In this document: piece after piece, positions 44,392 through 53,565 of the stretch
How the letters are laid out: the number at the start of each line of letters is the position of its first letter
How positions within the stretch are numbered: position 1 is the first letter of the stretch
DNA from: Actinomyces oris
Lineage (GTDB): Bacteria; Actinomycetota; Actinomycetes; Actinomycetales; Actinomycetaceae
Length of the DNA stretch: 64,000 nucleotides
NCBI RefSeq assembly: GCF_001553935.1
Contig: NZ_CP014232.1
Span: 682,001-746,000 of the forward strand
Reading direction: 5' to 3'
The notes under the pieces: model-generated
What the model was told of the DNA's origin: nothing
Seen by the model: only the letters and a program-made list of their open reading frames with translations
The model's database searches: none
Position numbers and translations under genes: made by a program

Positions 44392-45129
44392 CTACACCGC
44401 TGCCGCAGTCGATTCCTCCCCGCGGATCGAGCGCAGCACCCCGGCGAGCAGGAACCACCCGCCCGAGACAATGAGGACGGCGACCAGGCTGAGCGGCCGG
44501 TGCGGGTAGATCGCCACCAGCCAGCAGGTGGCCAGGAACCACACGGCCACCGCACCGATGTTGAGGGCGCGGAAGCGCTTGACGCGGGCCGGGTGCGCGT
44601 AGTGCGTGGGCACCAGGGTCAGCACCACGAAAATGAGGGTGACGATGATGTTGAAGACCGCCGGGGTCTGAAGCACGTAGAACATGAGGGCCACGATGTT
44701 CCAGGCGGCCGGGAAGCCCACGAAGTAGTAGTCGGTGGACTTCCACTGCTTATTGGCGTAGCAGAACATCGACGAGCTCAGGACGAGGGCCATGAGCAGG
44801 CCCGCCAGCGGCCTGGGGCCCATCGGCAGAGCCACGTACATGAAGACCGCCGGGATGAAGGTCCAGGTGAGGTAGTCGACGACGATGTCGACGATGCCGC
44901 CGTCGAACCAGGGGATGATCTCCGAGACCCGGGCGCGCCGGGCCAGGGTGCCGTCAACGCCGTCGACGACGAGGGCGACGAGCAGCCAGACCCACATCCA
45001 CGTGAACTCCCGGCGGGGGTGGATCGTGGCGAGCATGGCCAGGCTGGCCCACACCAGTCCCGACATGGTCAAGATGTGCACTGCCCAGGCGGCGACACGG
45101 GCCCGTGCCGGGTACTGCCCCGTCGACAC
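44392..45129 (-). CDS. CDP-alcohol phosphatidyltransferase, phosphatidylcholine-synthase-like
   Basis: This integral membrane enzyme of about 245 aa has the CDP-alcohol phosphotransferase signature in VDGVDGTLARRA followed by GGIVDIVVDY, matching D-x-x-D-G-x-x-A-R-x8-G-x3-D-x3-D. Downstream segments DYLTWTFIPAVFMYVALPMG, FVGFPAAWNIVALMFYVLQT and THYAHPARVKRFRALNIG resemble the Pcs type, which condenses choline with CDP-diacylglycerol to make phosphatidylcholine. About eight helices are predicted. The GTG start follows a GAGAGGGGACGTCT ribosome-like site. Pcs itself is mainly known from alpha-proteobacteria and a few others, so another head group is possible. Confidence 0.78.
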   Translation of the reverse strand: MSTGQYPARARVAAWAVHILTMSGLVWASLAMLATIHPRREFTWMWVWLLVALVVDGVDGTLARRARVSEIIPWFDGGIVDIVVDYLTWTFIPAVFMYVALPMGPRPLAGLLMALVLSSSMFCYANKQWKSTDYYFVGFPAAWNIVALMFYVLQTPAVFNIIVTLIFVVLTLVPTHYAHPARVKRFRALNIGAVAVWFLATCWLVAIYPHRPLSLVAVLIVSGGWFLLAGVLRSIRGEESTAAAV

Positions 45130-45250
45130 AGACGTCCCCTCTCGATGGATAACACTGACGGCGGGAAGTCTATGCGGTTCACAGCCCCGGCACCTATCCG
45201 CCGGCGCCGCTCTTGAGCGATCCCCGTCTCCCTCGGACCGCTCGAGAAGC

Positions 45251-45287
45251 GAGTGCGCCCCCGTACCTGCCGGTCGGGGGCGCACTC
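45251..45287 (-). terminator. Terminator of the WD40 gene
   Basis: A perfect 13-bp stem (GAGTGCGCCCCCG and complement) with an 11-base loop stands about 38 bp after the WD40 stop, just before the Pcs-like gene on the same strand. Confidence 0.85.
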
Positions 45288-45325
45288 AAACTTGCCGGGC
45301 GCCGGGGAGGCGCGCGGGAGATGAC

Positions 45326-48300
45326 TCACATGCTCACGTTGCGGAAGTCGAAGGGGTAGATCCCCATGGGGTTCCAGTGGGCGATGAGGCGCGCACCGCA
45401 GGGCCGATCGTGGGCCCACAGCTCGCTGCTGATGACGACGCCGCCGCCCTCCAGCTCGCTGAGGTCGAGGCGGTGGTGGCCGTCAACATAGTCGTCGGCC
45501 TGCTCCACGGGGTAGAGGGTCAGATCCGACGCGGGGCTCGACAGGCCCGCCAGCTGCTCATCGAGGCCGGCCAGGTCGTTGCCGGCGATGCCGTAGCGGC
45601 TCGCCAGCTCGTTGACGTCACGGCGCGCGATGGCGGCGACGAACTCCTGGACCTCGGTGTAGATCCGCTGACGCAGGTCCGCACTCCCCCATGGTGCCGG
45701 GGTCGGCTCAGTCGGCTCAACGGGCTCGGTCGGCTCCTCCTCGGCGCCCGGTCGGTCCTCGGCGGGCGCCTCGGCATCCGTGGGCTGCGAGGCCTCGGCC
45801 TCCTCAGGCTCATGCGACCTCTCCGGGTCTTCCTGGGCCTGCGGGTGCTCGACGGGGGCCTGCTCGGCCGGGGCCTTCTCAGCCTGGACCTCCGGCACCG
45901 CGTGGTCCTCGGGCTGACCCTCGGGCGTTGAGGCGGTCGGCGCGGAGACGGCCTCAGCACCGGAGGACACCGGCGCCTCAGGTACCGGCGCATCGGCGGA
46001 GTCGGTGGCGGGGGCGGCATCAGCGGCGTCGGAGACGTCCACCGGGCCGGCGGCACGCACCGTCTCCGCGGCGTCCGTGACGGGCGGGGCCGTCGCCTCG
46101 GCGGGGGCAGCGGCCTCCGGGGCCTCCTCGGAGAGGTCGAGGGGGACCTCGTCACCCTCGTGAGCGACGGCGTCGGCCGGGGCCAGGGGGAGCTCGAGCT
46201 GATCGGGCGCAACGGTCTCACCGGTGGGCGCCGCCACGGGCTCACCACCGGCATGCTCGACGGCGGGGATCGCCACCGGCTCATAGGCGGACTCGGCCGT
46301 CCCGGAGGAGTGGGCCACGTCGGTCGGCGAAGCCAGCCCTGGCTCGGAGGACTGGGCCGCCTCGATGCCGCCCTCAGCGGCCTGCTCCGGGGCGTCAGCC
46401 GGGGTCTGCGCAGTGGCGGCGGCGTGCCGGGCCCGGCGCGAGCCGTCGGCCGCCTCCGCCTCGGGAGCCGGGACGGTGAGCGTGGCGGCGCCGGCCTCGG
46501 CGCCGACCTCCTGGCTGGCCTCTGGGGTGCTCAGCACGGGCTGCGCCTCGGACTGCTCCTGCCGGTCGCCCTCAGGAGCGGCCAGGGCCGGCGGCATCTC
46601 AACCATCGCGGGCGGCGCCACGGCCGGTGCACTCACCTCACCGTCCACGAGGCCCTGCTCCACGGGGAAGGGCTGGACGAGGAGGGTCTCCCCCGTCGGC
46701 GCGGCGACCGGTTCGGTCTCGGCCGGCGCGACCGGCTTGCCAAGGACATCGGGGGCCTGAGCGGCCTCGGTCGGCGTGTGGTCGGTCACCGCCGCGTGCC
46801 GGGCCTGGTGAGCAGTGGCCGCGTCCTCCTCCTCGGGAGCGGGGACCGGCTCGGGGGTCTCGGAGCTCTCGGTCTCGGCCGGGGCGGGCTCCTCGACCTG
46901 CGGGGCCTGGGCCTCGGCGGGGGCCTCCTCGATGAGGGGCTCGCCGGCAGGGGCTGACGACTCCGGGGCCTGGGCGGGAGCGTCCTCAGGGGACTGGGAA
47001 GCGGCGGGCTGCTCGGCCTCAGTAGCGGACTCGGCCGCCGGCTGTGCGGGCACGGCGAAGACGGAGGGGGTATCGACAGAATCGCCGAGCACGTCGGCCT
47101 CCGATGCTTCCCTCCCCTCAGAGGGCTCAGTGGCCTCGGGAACCTGGGGCTCCTCAACCGGCTCCGACGTCGTCGGGTCCTCGTCAGTGGTCTCGGCCGG
47201 GGACGGCTCCGAGACGACCGTGGGCAGCGGGTCGGAGTTGAGGTACTGGCGCCGTTCCACGCCCACGCGGGTGAGCTGGCCGGCGAGAATCTCGGGGCGT
47301 CCGAGGTAGTCCCAGACCTCCGCGGGGCCCGAGCGCAGGCTCAGGGAGGGGGCGTCGAGGATGGCGACCCCGCCGTCGGGCAGGAAGCATAGGAACAGTC
47401 CGGTCATCTCGCCGGTGGTGGCGTCCCACAGGCGCACGGTGCCGTCCTCGGAGCCGGTGAGGATCCGGGTGCCGTCGGGGCTCCACTGCGCGTCGGTGAC
47501 GCCGAAGCGGTGACCGGCCAGGGACAGGACGATCTTGCCGGAGACCTCGTCCCACACGCGCACGACGCCGTCGTCGAAGCCGGCCAGCACCTTGGCGCCG
47601 TCGGGGCTCCAGGCGTAGGAGCGGACCATGGCGGCGTCGTCACGCAGTGTCACGAGCTCGCCGGAGGTGATGACGTCCCAGACGTGGGCGGCGCCATCGG
47701 CACTGCCGGTGACGACGCGCGGGCCCCCTTGAGTCCACACGACGTCGCGCACCCAGTTGCCGGTGTAGGTGTGGATGACCTCGCCGGTGGCGGCATCCCA
47801 GATGCGGGCCGTCCCGTCCTGGGAGCCGGTCAGGGCGCGCTGGCCGTTGGGGCTCCAGGCGACCGAGGTGATCATGTCGCTGTGGCCCTCGAGGGTCAGG
47901 AGGCGCTCGCCGCGGGCGGCGTCCCAGATCGCGGCGCGGTCGTCTCCCAGGCCGGTGAGGATGCGCTCGCTGTCCGGGCTCCAGGCGATGTCGTTGACGT
48001 CGTCCTCCCCGGCGGTCAGGGCCTGGACGACGTCGCCGGTGGAGGCGTCCAGGATGAGGACGCGGGGCGAGAGGTAGGAGGAGGTGGCCAGGCGGGTACC
48101 GTCTGGGCTCCAGACGACCTCGCTCAGCTCTCGGGCGCCGTTGTCCACGGTGAGGCGCGGCTCGCCAGTGGTGGCGTCCCAGACACGGTTGCCGCCGATC
48201 TTGGCGCCGATGCTGAGCTTGGTGCCGTCGGGGCTCCAGGAGACCGTCTCCACGGAGTTGCCGGCCCCCAGGACGAGCTGGGTCTGGCCGGTGGCGGCGT

Positions 48301-49276
48301 CCCAGACGCGCACGGTGTCATCGTGGGAGCCGGTGGCCACTCGGGTCCCGTCCGGGCTCCATGCCAGGGCGCAGGCCCACTGGTGGTGGCCGCGCAGGCT
48401 GAGCAGTTCCTCGCCGGTGGCGGCGTCCCAGATGTGGGCGGTGGTGCCGGAGATGTCGTCGGTGATGATGCGGCTGCCGTCGGGGCTCCAGGAGACGACG
48501 CTGACCCAGCGCCGCTCACGGCCGTGAAGGCTGAGGACCTCCTCGCCGGTGGCGGCGTCCCAGACCCGGGGCTCGGCCGAGTCGAAGGCGGTGATGATGC
48601 GGCGCGAGTCCGGGCTCCATGACAGGCCCGTCATCGGCTCGATCGGGCCGACGTGGGTCGGCCTGCCGTCAGGGCCCATGGTGGCGCCGCGCCCCACGAA
48701 GGCCATCGGGCCCACGCGCAGCAGCTCGGTGCCGGTGGTGACGTCCCAGACGCGGGCGGTGCCGTCGTCGGAGGCGGTGGCCACTCGGGTCCCGTCCGGG
48801 CTCCACGACACTGCGGTGAGGTGCTCGGTGTGCCCTGACAGAGTACGCACCACCTGACCGCTGGAGGCGTCCCAGATGCGGGCCGAGGCGTCGTCGAAGC
48901 TGGTGAGGATGCGGGTGGAGTCGGGGCTCCAGGCCACCGCCCCGCCCACGCCGGAGCCGCCGACCCCCAGGGTCAGCAGGTCGGCGCCAGTGGTCGCGTC
49001 CCAGACGCGCACGCTGTGGTCCTCCGCCGCAGTGAGTAGCCGCGTACCATCGGGGCTCCAGGCCACCGCACTGATGGACAGGCTGGGGCCGGCCAGCGCG
49101 AACAGCTCGGTACCGCGGCTTGCGTCCCAGACCCGGGCCGTGCCGTCGTGCGATCCGGACAGGAGCCGCGTGCCGTCCGGGCTCCAGGCCACACCCCACA
49201 GCGCGTCGAAGTGGCCGGCATACAGTGACACCTCACGAGGGTCGATCGTCGCCGAGGTCTCTGAAGGCACAGTCAT
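45326..49276 (-). CDS. Large WD40 double-propeller protein with Pro/Ala/Glu-rich tail
   Basis: This is a 1316-aa protein. Residues 1-640 are 14 WD40 units, each with a WSPDG-type turn followed by a 'V/I-W-D-A' strand, enough for two seven-bladed propellers. Residues from about 660 to 1180 are acidic and Ala/Pro/Glu-rich with no fold visible; RRARHAA/HQARHAA motifs recur there. The last 115 residues form a compact domain (YTEVQEFVAAIARRDVNELA; DDYVDGHHRLDLSELEGGGV; CGARLIAHWNPMGIYPFDFR) that I cannot name. No signal peptide or membrane helix is evident. The upstream ribosome-binding site is weak. WD40 arrays are protein-binding scaffolds, and in bacteria some occur in signalling, conflict or defence proteins; the role here is open. 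Confidence 0.85.
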   Translation of the reverse strand: MTVPSETSATIDPREVSLYAGHFDALWGVAWSPDGTRLLSGSHDGTARVWDASRGTELFALAGPSLSISAVAWSPDGTRLLTAAEDHSVRVWDATTGADLLTLGVGGSGVGGAVAWSPDSTRILTSFDDASARIWDASSGQVVRTLSGHTEHLTAVSWSPDGTRVATASDDGTARVWDVTTGTELLRVGPMAFVGRGATMGPDGRPTHVGPIEPMTGLSWSPDSRRIITAFDSAEPRVWDAATGEEVLSLHGRERRWVSVVSWSPDGSRIITDDISGTTAHIWDAATGEELLSLRGHHQWACALAWSPDGTRVATGSHDDTVRVWDAATGQTQLVLGAGNSVETVSWSPDGTKLSIGAKIGGNRVWDATTGEPRLTVDNGARELSEVVWSPDGTRLATSSYLSPRVLILDASTGDVVQALTAGEDDVNDIAWSPDSERILTGLGDDRAAIWDAARGERLLTLEGHSDMITSVAWSPNGQRALTGSQDGTARIWDAATGEVIHTYTGNWVRDVVWTQGGPRVVTGSADGAAHVWDVITSGELVTLRDDAAMVRSYAWSPDGAKVLAGFDDGVVRVWDEVSGKIVLSLAGHRFGVTDAQWSPDGTRILTGSEDGTVRLWDATTGEMTGLFLCFLPDGGVAILDAPSLSLRSGPAEVWDYLGRPEILAGQLTRVGVERRQYLNSDPLPTVVSEPSPAETTDEDPTTSEPVEEPQVPEATEPSEGREASEADVLGDSVDTPSVFAVPAQPAAESATEAEQPAASQSPEDAPAQAPESSAPAGEPLIEEAPAEAQAPQVEEPAPAETESSETPEPVPAPEEEDAATAHQARHAAVTDHTPTEAAQAPDVLGKPVAPAETEPVAAPTGETLLVQPFPVEQGLVDGEVSAPAVAPPAMVEMPPALAAPEGDRQEQSEAQPVLSTPEASQEVGAEAGAATLTVPAPEAEAADGSRRARHAAATAQTPADAPEQAAEGGIEAAQSSEPGLASPTDVAHSSGTAESAYEPVAIPAVEHAGGEPVAAPTGETVAPDQLELPLAPADAVAHEGDEVPLDLSEEAPEAAAPAEATAPPVTDAAETVRAAGPVDVSDAADAAPATDSADAPVPEAPVSSGAEAVSAPTASTPEGQPEDHAVPEVQAEKAPAEQAPVEHPQAQEDPERSHEPEEAEASQPTDAEAPAEDRPGAEEEPTEPVEPTEPTPAPWGSADLRQRIYTEVQEFVAAIARRDVNELASRYGIAGNDLAGLDEQLAGLSSPASDLTLYPVEQADDYVDGHHRLDLSELEGGGVVISSELWAHDRPCGARLIAHWNPMGIYPFDFRNVSM

Positions 49277-49637
49277 GGTTGAAGTCTAGAGATCTCTGCG
49301 AGGTATCTGCGGCATCTTGAGCCGATTGCGAGCAGTTACCTGAGTGATATCTGGCAAATCCGGGGCTGAGAGGGCGCCACGCCGGGTGCGCGACACGCTG
49401 AGGCGCCCCCTTCCGCACCACCGCGCCCCGTTCGGGCGGGCGCGGGAGGGCGTTGGGCCATCGGCCGAGACCGGATCGCCCACCATGTCGATATCTTCCT
49501 GAGACGCCCAGAGAATTATTGGATGCGGTCGCCGGGGCGGCCTCGATGTCAATTCGGGCGCCGTGCGAGCCCGCCACCACCGCCTCCCGTACCGCAGACT
49601 CCTCCTCCCCGCCATCGCCGGGCCAGCCACCAGCGCT

Positions 49638-49783
49638 GACGGGGACATTCCGCGCGGTCGGGTGCGTGTCACTCCGGGCAGGGGCATCCTGCGCGTCCGG
49701 GGACAGGATTCCCGTCCCCGACGGCGTCGAACGTCCCCCGCCACACAAGAATGTCCCCGGCCGTAGAGAAATGTCCCCGACGG
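49638..49783. repeat. Intergenic palindromic repeat, family C, copy 2 (about 146 bp)
   Basis: It begins GACGGGGACATTCC and ends AATGTCCCCGACGG, with the inner core GCGTCCGGGGACAGGATTCC and CCCCGACGGCGTCGAA. Its alignment with copy 3 (50822-50965) is very close. It is 76 bp downstream of the VOC gene stop. The rest of the 583-bp gap 49277-49859 has no gene that I can support. Confidence 0.88.
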
Positions 49784-49859
49784 CGGGCTCACCCAGCGGA
49801 GGTGAGGCGCGCAGCCCACAGGCATGCACAGTCTGCAGTCAGAGGCGCGCAGTCGGCGC

Positions 49860-50252
49860 TCAGTCGCCGGCGCCGTGGAAGACGGCCTCGAGGTTGTTGC
49901 CGTCGGGGTCGAGGACGAAGGCCCCGTAGTAGCCGGGGTGGTAGTGCGGGCGCTCGCCGGGACCGCCGTTGTCGGTGCCGCCCGCCGCGAGGGCCGCCTC
50001 GTGGAAGGCGTCCACCTGCGCCGTCGAGGACGCCGCCAGCGCGATATGGCAGGGCGTCGGGTTCTCCGCCGGGGCCAGCCACAGGTCCGCATGGACCGGG
50101 GAGTCCTCCGACGCGCCGGGCGTCGGCCCGCCCAGTCCGGTGACGGGCCCGAACTCCATGACGACGCGGTAGCCCAGCGGCGCGAGCGCCGCCTCGTAGA
50201 AGGCCTTCGAGGCCGCCGGATCACTGACATTCACAGAGGCATGATCGATCAT
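49860..50252 (-). CDS. VOC-family protein (glyoxalase/bleomycin-resistance fold)
   Basis: This 130-aa protein has the paired beta-alpha-beta-beta-beta modules of the vicinal oxygen chelate fold. It begins MIDHASVNVSDPAASKAFYE (metal-ligand His) and ends GERPHYHPGYYGAFVLDPDG, then NNLEAVFH (family ending with metal-ligand Glu). These proteins are usually metal-dependent small-molecule enzymes or antibiotic binders; this subgroup is common, with unknown substrate. Single-gene unit, divergent from the next small membrane-protein gene. A family C repeat lies downstream. Confidence 0.9.
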   Translation of the reverse strand: MIDHASVNVSDPAASKAFYEAALAPLGYRVVMEFGPVTGLGGPTPGASEDSPVHADLWLAPAENPTPCHIALAASSTAQVDAFHEAALAAGGTDNGGPGERPHYHPGYYGAFVLDPDGNNLEAVFHGAGD

Positions 50253-50307
50253 GCCTCCAGGCTACCCACTGGTTGATACGCGGCAGCCGCTTTGACAGGC
50301 TCCAGCC

Positions 50308-50781
50308 ATGACATCCTCCGCGGCCCTCTCCTCACGCCCCACACGATCGGCCGACATCGAGTCCATCATCACTATCATCGCTTGGGGTGCCCAGGTACTG
50401 GGCGTCATTGTGTTGAACCACGTCCTCGACGCCTCCACGCTCGTGCCGCCGAGCTTCTCGGACAGCTCATCACCCGGCGTTGGCCTCCATCTCGTGAGTC
50501 TCGTGCGGACGATGAACAGCGTCATCCTGATTCTGGCCGTCATCGGCTTCATCACCGCGTTCTATGTCGTCGCGGCCGACAACAAGATGGGCGGGGCAGT
50601 CCTCAGCGTGGCACTGGCCGGCATCTCCCTGTCCGTCTCACTGACCATCGGTTGCCTCGTCACGGCAGAGGCATCCAACCCGAGCGCCTGGATCTACCTC
50701 GTGAACGTCCTGCCGGCCGTGGTGCTGCTTGTTTCCGCAGCGACACTCCACCACACGTCGACACCTGAGATGGCGCGGTAG
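50308..50781 (+). CDS. Unknown small membrane protein
   Basis: This 157-aa protein has four hydrophobic segments: IITIIAWGAQVLGVIVLNHV, NSVILILAVIGFITAFYVVA, GAVLSVALAGISLSVSLTIG and IYLVNVLPAVVLLVSAATLH, with short polar loops between them. No family is recognised. It is divergent from the VOC gene, 55 bp apart, and converges on purL with a family C repeat between. Codon use fits the genome, so it is likely real. Confidence 0.65.
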   Translation: MTSSAALSSRPTRSADIESIITIIAWGAQVLGVIVLNHVLDASTLVPPSFSDSSSPGVGLHLVSLVRTMNSVILILAVIGFITAFYVVAADNKMGGAVLSVALAGISLSVSLTIGCLVTAEASNPSAWIYLVNVLPAVVLLVSAATLHHTSTPEMAR

Positions 50782-50821
50782 GGCAGTCAGGAGGCACGCC
50801 GTCGGGGCACCGGGGCGGACC

Positions 50822-50965
50822 GACGGGGACATTCCACACGGCCGGGTGGGCGCCCTTCCGGGCGGGGGCATCCTGCGCGTCCGGGGACAGGATTCCGGTC
50901 CCCGACGGCGTCGAAGGTCCCCGACTGCACAAGAATGTCCCCATCTGTGCAGGAATGTCCCCGTC
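50822..50965. repeat. Intergenic palindromic repeat, family C, copy 3 (about 144 bp)
   Basis: The terminal inverted ends GACGGGGACATT and AATGTCCCCGTC are perfect complements. Two more AATGTCCCC words and the core GGGGACAGGATTCC lie inside. It lies 13 bp after purL and 40 bp after the convergent membrane-protein gene, a natural position for a terminator. Confidence 0.9.
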
Positions 50966-50977
50966 GGCGAACGGGTC

Positions 50978-53338
50978 TCAGAACAGCGCCGGCAGGACAC
51001 CCTCGACGTCGGCCCCGAGCTCGGCCAGGTCCAGGACGAGGGGACGCCCGGCACCGCCGTCGGAGAGCAGGTCACTGCCGGCCACGACGAGCAGGTCGCC
51101 GCCGGTGGTCCCCAGGCGCGCCACGGCGACGTCCTCGGCCTCGGCGGCCGCGGTGACGGCGGGCACGAGCTCCTCGCGTACGGCGACGATCGCGCGGGCC
51201 CCGGACTCGGAGAACAGGGCGGTGAAGTCGTCCACGCCCTCCTCCTGGATGGCGGTCAGATCCACGCTGGCGCCGACGCCGCAGCGCAGGCAGGAGTCCA
51301 CGAGAGTCTGGATGAGGCCGCCGGTCGAGCAGTCGTGGGCGACGCGCACCAGCGGCTCGCCGCCGGGGCCCTCCGCCTCGCTCAGGGCCAGCAGCACCCG
51401 ACCGAGCGCCATCTCCGCGTCGAGGTCGACGCGCGGGGGCAGCCCGCCGAGGTGGTCGTGGACCACGCGGGACCAGGCCGAGCCGTCGAGCTCGTCGGCG
51501 GTGGCACCCAGGGCCATGATGGCCAGGCCCTCCTCGTGCCAGCCCGAGGGGTTGGCACGGCGCACATCGTCCATGACGCCCAGGACGCCGACGACGGGCG
51601 TGGGGTTGATCGAGGAGTCGATCTGCCCCTTGACCTTGCCGTGGGAGTTGTAGAGCGAGACGTTGCCGCCGGTGACCGGCACGCCCATGACGGCGCAGGC
51701 GTCGGCCAGGCCGGTGATGGCCTCGACGAGCTGCCACATGGCGTCGGGGTCCTCCGGCGAGCCGAAGTTGAGGCAGTCGGTGACGGCCAGGGGCCGGGCG
51801 CCCACGGTGCACACATTGCGGTAGGACTCGGCCAGGGCCTGGGCGGCGCCGGTGGCGGGGTCGAGCTTGGTGAAGCGGCCGTTGGCGTCGGTGGAAATGG
51901 CCACACCCCGGCCGGTGGCCTCGTCGACACGGATGACGCCGGCGTCGTCGGGCTGGCACAGGGCGGTGTCGCCGCGCACGAAGCGGTCGTACTGGTCGGT
52001 CACCCAGGCGGTGGAGGCCTGGTTGGGACTGGTGACGACGGCGCGCACCTGCTCGGCCAGCTCGGTGGCGGACTCGGGGCGGGCCAGGCGCTCGGTGGTG
52101 TCGGCGTTGAGCGCGTCCTGCCAGGCGGGGCGGGCGTAGGGACGCTCGTAGGTGGGACCCTCGTGGGCCACGGTGCGCGGGTCGACGTCGACGATCCGCT
52201 CCCCGAAGTGGTCGATGGTCAGGCGGCCCGAGCCGTTGACCTCCCCGATGACGGCGGCCTCGACGTCCCACTTGTCGATGACGGCCATGAACTCCTCGAG
52301 CTTGTCGGGCGCGACGACGGCCATCATGCGCTCCTGGGACTCGCTCATGAGGATCTCCCCGGCGGTCAGGGTGGGGTCGCGCAGGAGCACCTTCTCCAGG
52401 TCCACGTGCATGCCGCCGTCGCCGTTGGAGGCCAGCTCGGAGGTGGCGCAGGAGATGCCGGCGGCGCCCAGGTCCTGGATGCCGAGCACGAGCCCGGCGC
52501 CGAACAGGTCGAGGCAGCACTCGATAAGGACCTTCTCCATGAAGGGGTCGCCCACCTGGACGCTGGGGCGCTTGGCGGGCATGCCGTCCTCGAAGGACTC
52601 CGAGGCCAGGATGGAGGCCCCGCCGATGCCGTCCCCGCCGGTGCGGGCCCCGAAGAGCACCACCTTGTTGCCGGCGCCGGTGGCGTTGGCCAGGTGGATG
52701 TCCTCGTGGCGCAGCACGCCCACGCACAGGGCGTTGACCAGTGGGTTCTCCTGGTAGGAGGAGTCGAACTCGGTCTCGCCGCCGATGTTGGGCAGGCCCA
52801 GGGAGTTGCCGTAGGTGCCCACGCCGGCCACGACGCCGTGGACGACGCGCGCGGTGTCGGGGTGGTCGACGGCGCCGAAGCGCAGCTGGTCCATGACGGC
52901 CACGGGCCGCGCGCCCATGGAGATGATGTCGCGCACGATGCCGCCCACGCCGGTGGCGGCCCCCTGGTAGGGCTCGACATAGCTGGGGTGGTTGTGGGAC
53001 TCGACCTTGTAGGTCACGGCCCAGCCGTCACCGATGTCGACGACGCCGGCGTTCTCCCCCATGCCGACCAGGAGGTGCTCGCGCATCTCGGGGGTGGTCT
53101 TGGCGCCGAACTGGCGCAGGTGGATCTTGGAGGACTTGTAGGAGCAGTGCTCGGACCACATGACCGAGTACATGGCCAGCTCGGCGTTGGTGGGGCGGCG
53201 CCCCAGCAGCTCGCGGATGGACTCGTACTCGTCGGCCTTGAGGCCCAGCTCCTTCCAGGGCATCTCCCTGTCGGGCGTCGCGGCGGCGTCGGCGACGGTG
53301 TCGGGGTGGGCGGCGGGGATCATGGGCTCGGACGCCAT
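50978..53338 (-). CDS. purL: Phosphoribosylformylglycinamidine synthase, large subunit
   Basis: This 786-aa enzyme makes FGAM from FGAR, ATP and ammonia in purine synthesis. It is the small-type PurL that needs separate PurS and PurQ, both encoded at 56197-57177. Diagnostic segments are [20 protein letters not shown] near residue 50, [60 protein letters not shown] and [20 protein letters not shown]. The start ATG giving [10 protein letters not shown] is used; an in-frame extension upstream is Trp/Cys/Arg-rich and not family-like. It stands alone, with a family C palindrome 13 bp after its stop. Confidence 0.97.
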   Translation of the reverse strand: MASEPMIPAAHPDTVADAAATPDREMPWKELGLKADEYESIRELLGRRPTNAELAMYSVMWSEHCSYKSSKIHLRQFGAKTTPEMREHLLVGMGENAGVVDIGDGWAVTYKVESHNHPSYVEPYQGAATGVGGIVRDIISMGARPVAVMDQLRFGAVDHPDTARVVHGVVAGVGTYGNSLGLPNIGGETEFDSSYQENPLVNALCVGVLRHEDIHLANATGAGNKVVLFGARTGGDGIGGASILASESFEDGMPAKRPSVQVGDPFMEKVLIECCLDLFGAGLVLGIQDLGAAGISCATSELASNGDGGMHVDLEKVLLRDPTLTAGEILMSESQERMMAVVAPDKLEEFMAVIDKWDVEAAVIGEVNGSGRLTIDHFGERIVDVDPRTVAHEGPTYERPYARPAWQDALNADTTERLARPESATELAEQVRAVVTSPNQASTAWVTDQYDRFVRGDTALCQPDDAGVIRVDEATGRGVAISTDANGRFTKLDPATGAAQALAESYRNVCTVGARPLAVTDCLNFGSPEDPDAMWQLVEAITGLADACAVMGVPVTGGNVSLYNSHGKVKGQIDSSINPTPVVGVLGVMDDVRRANPSGWHEEGLAIMALGATADELDGSAWSRVVHDHLGGLPPRVDLDAEMALGRVLLALSEAEGPGGEPLVRVAHDCSTGGLIQTLVDSCLRCGVGASVDLTAIQEEGVDDFTALFSESGARAIVAVREELVPAVTAAAEAEDVAVARLGTTGGDLLVVAGSDLLSDGGAGRPLVLDLAELGADVEGVLPALF

Positions 53339-53565
53339 GGGGGCTCCTGGTTGACGAGGGAGTGCGGCCGGACCAAGCCTACCCACGCCCCACGACACCT
53401 CACACCACCACCCACGCGGGACCGCCCCCGCACACCCCGAGCACTTCATGCGAGCCCGATCGGCGCTCTGCGGAATCCAGCCAGAAGAATGCCGAAACGG
53501 CAACAAGACGCCACGCCCACACCCAAAGTGCTGCGCCTCACAGGATTTCGGGGGAAGATCGTGTC

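Noticed and set aside
47400..49250. A DNA tandem-repeat array of GTCGGGGCTCCA-type units
   Set aside because: The period is explained by the WD40 blades encoded there (WSPDG turns); it is coding repetition, not a satellite.
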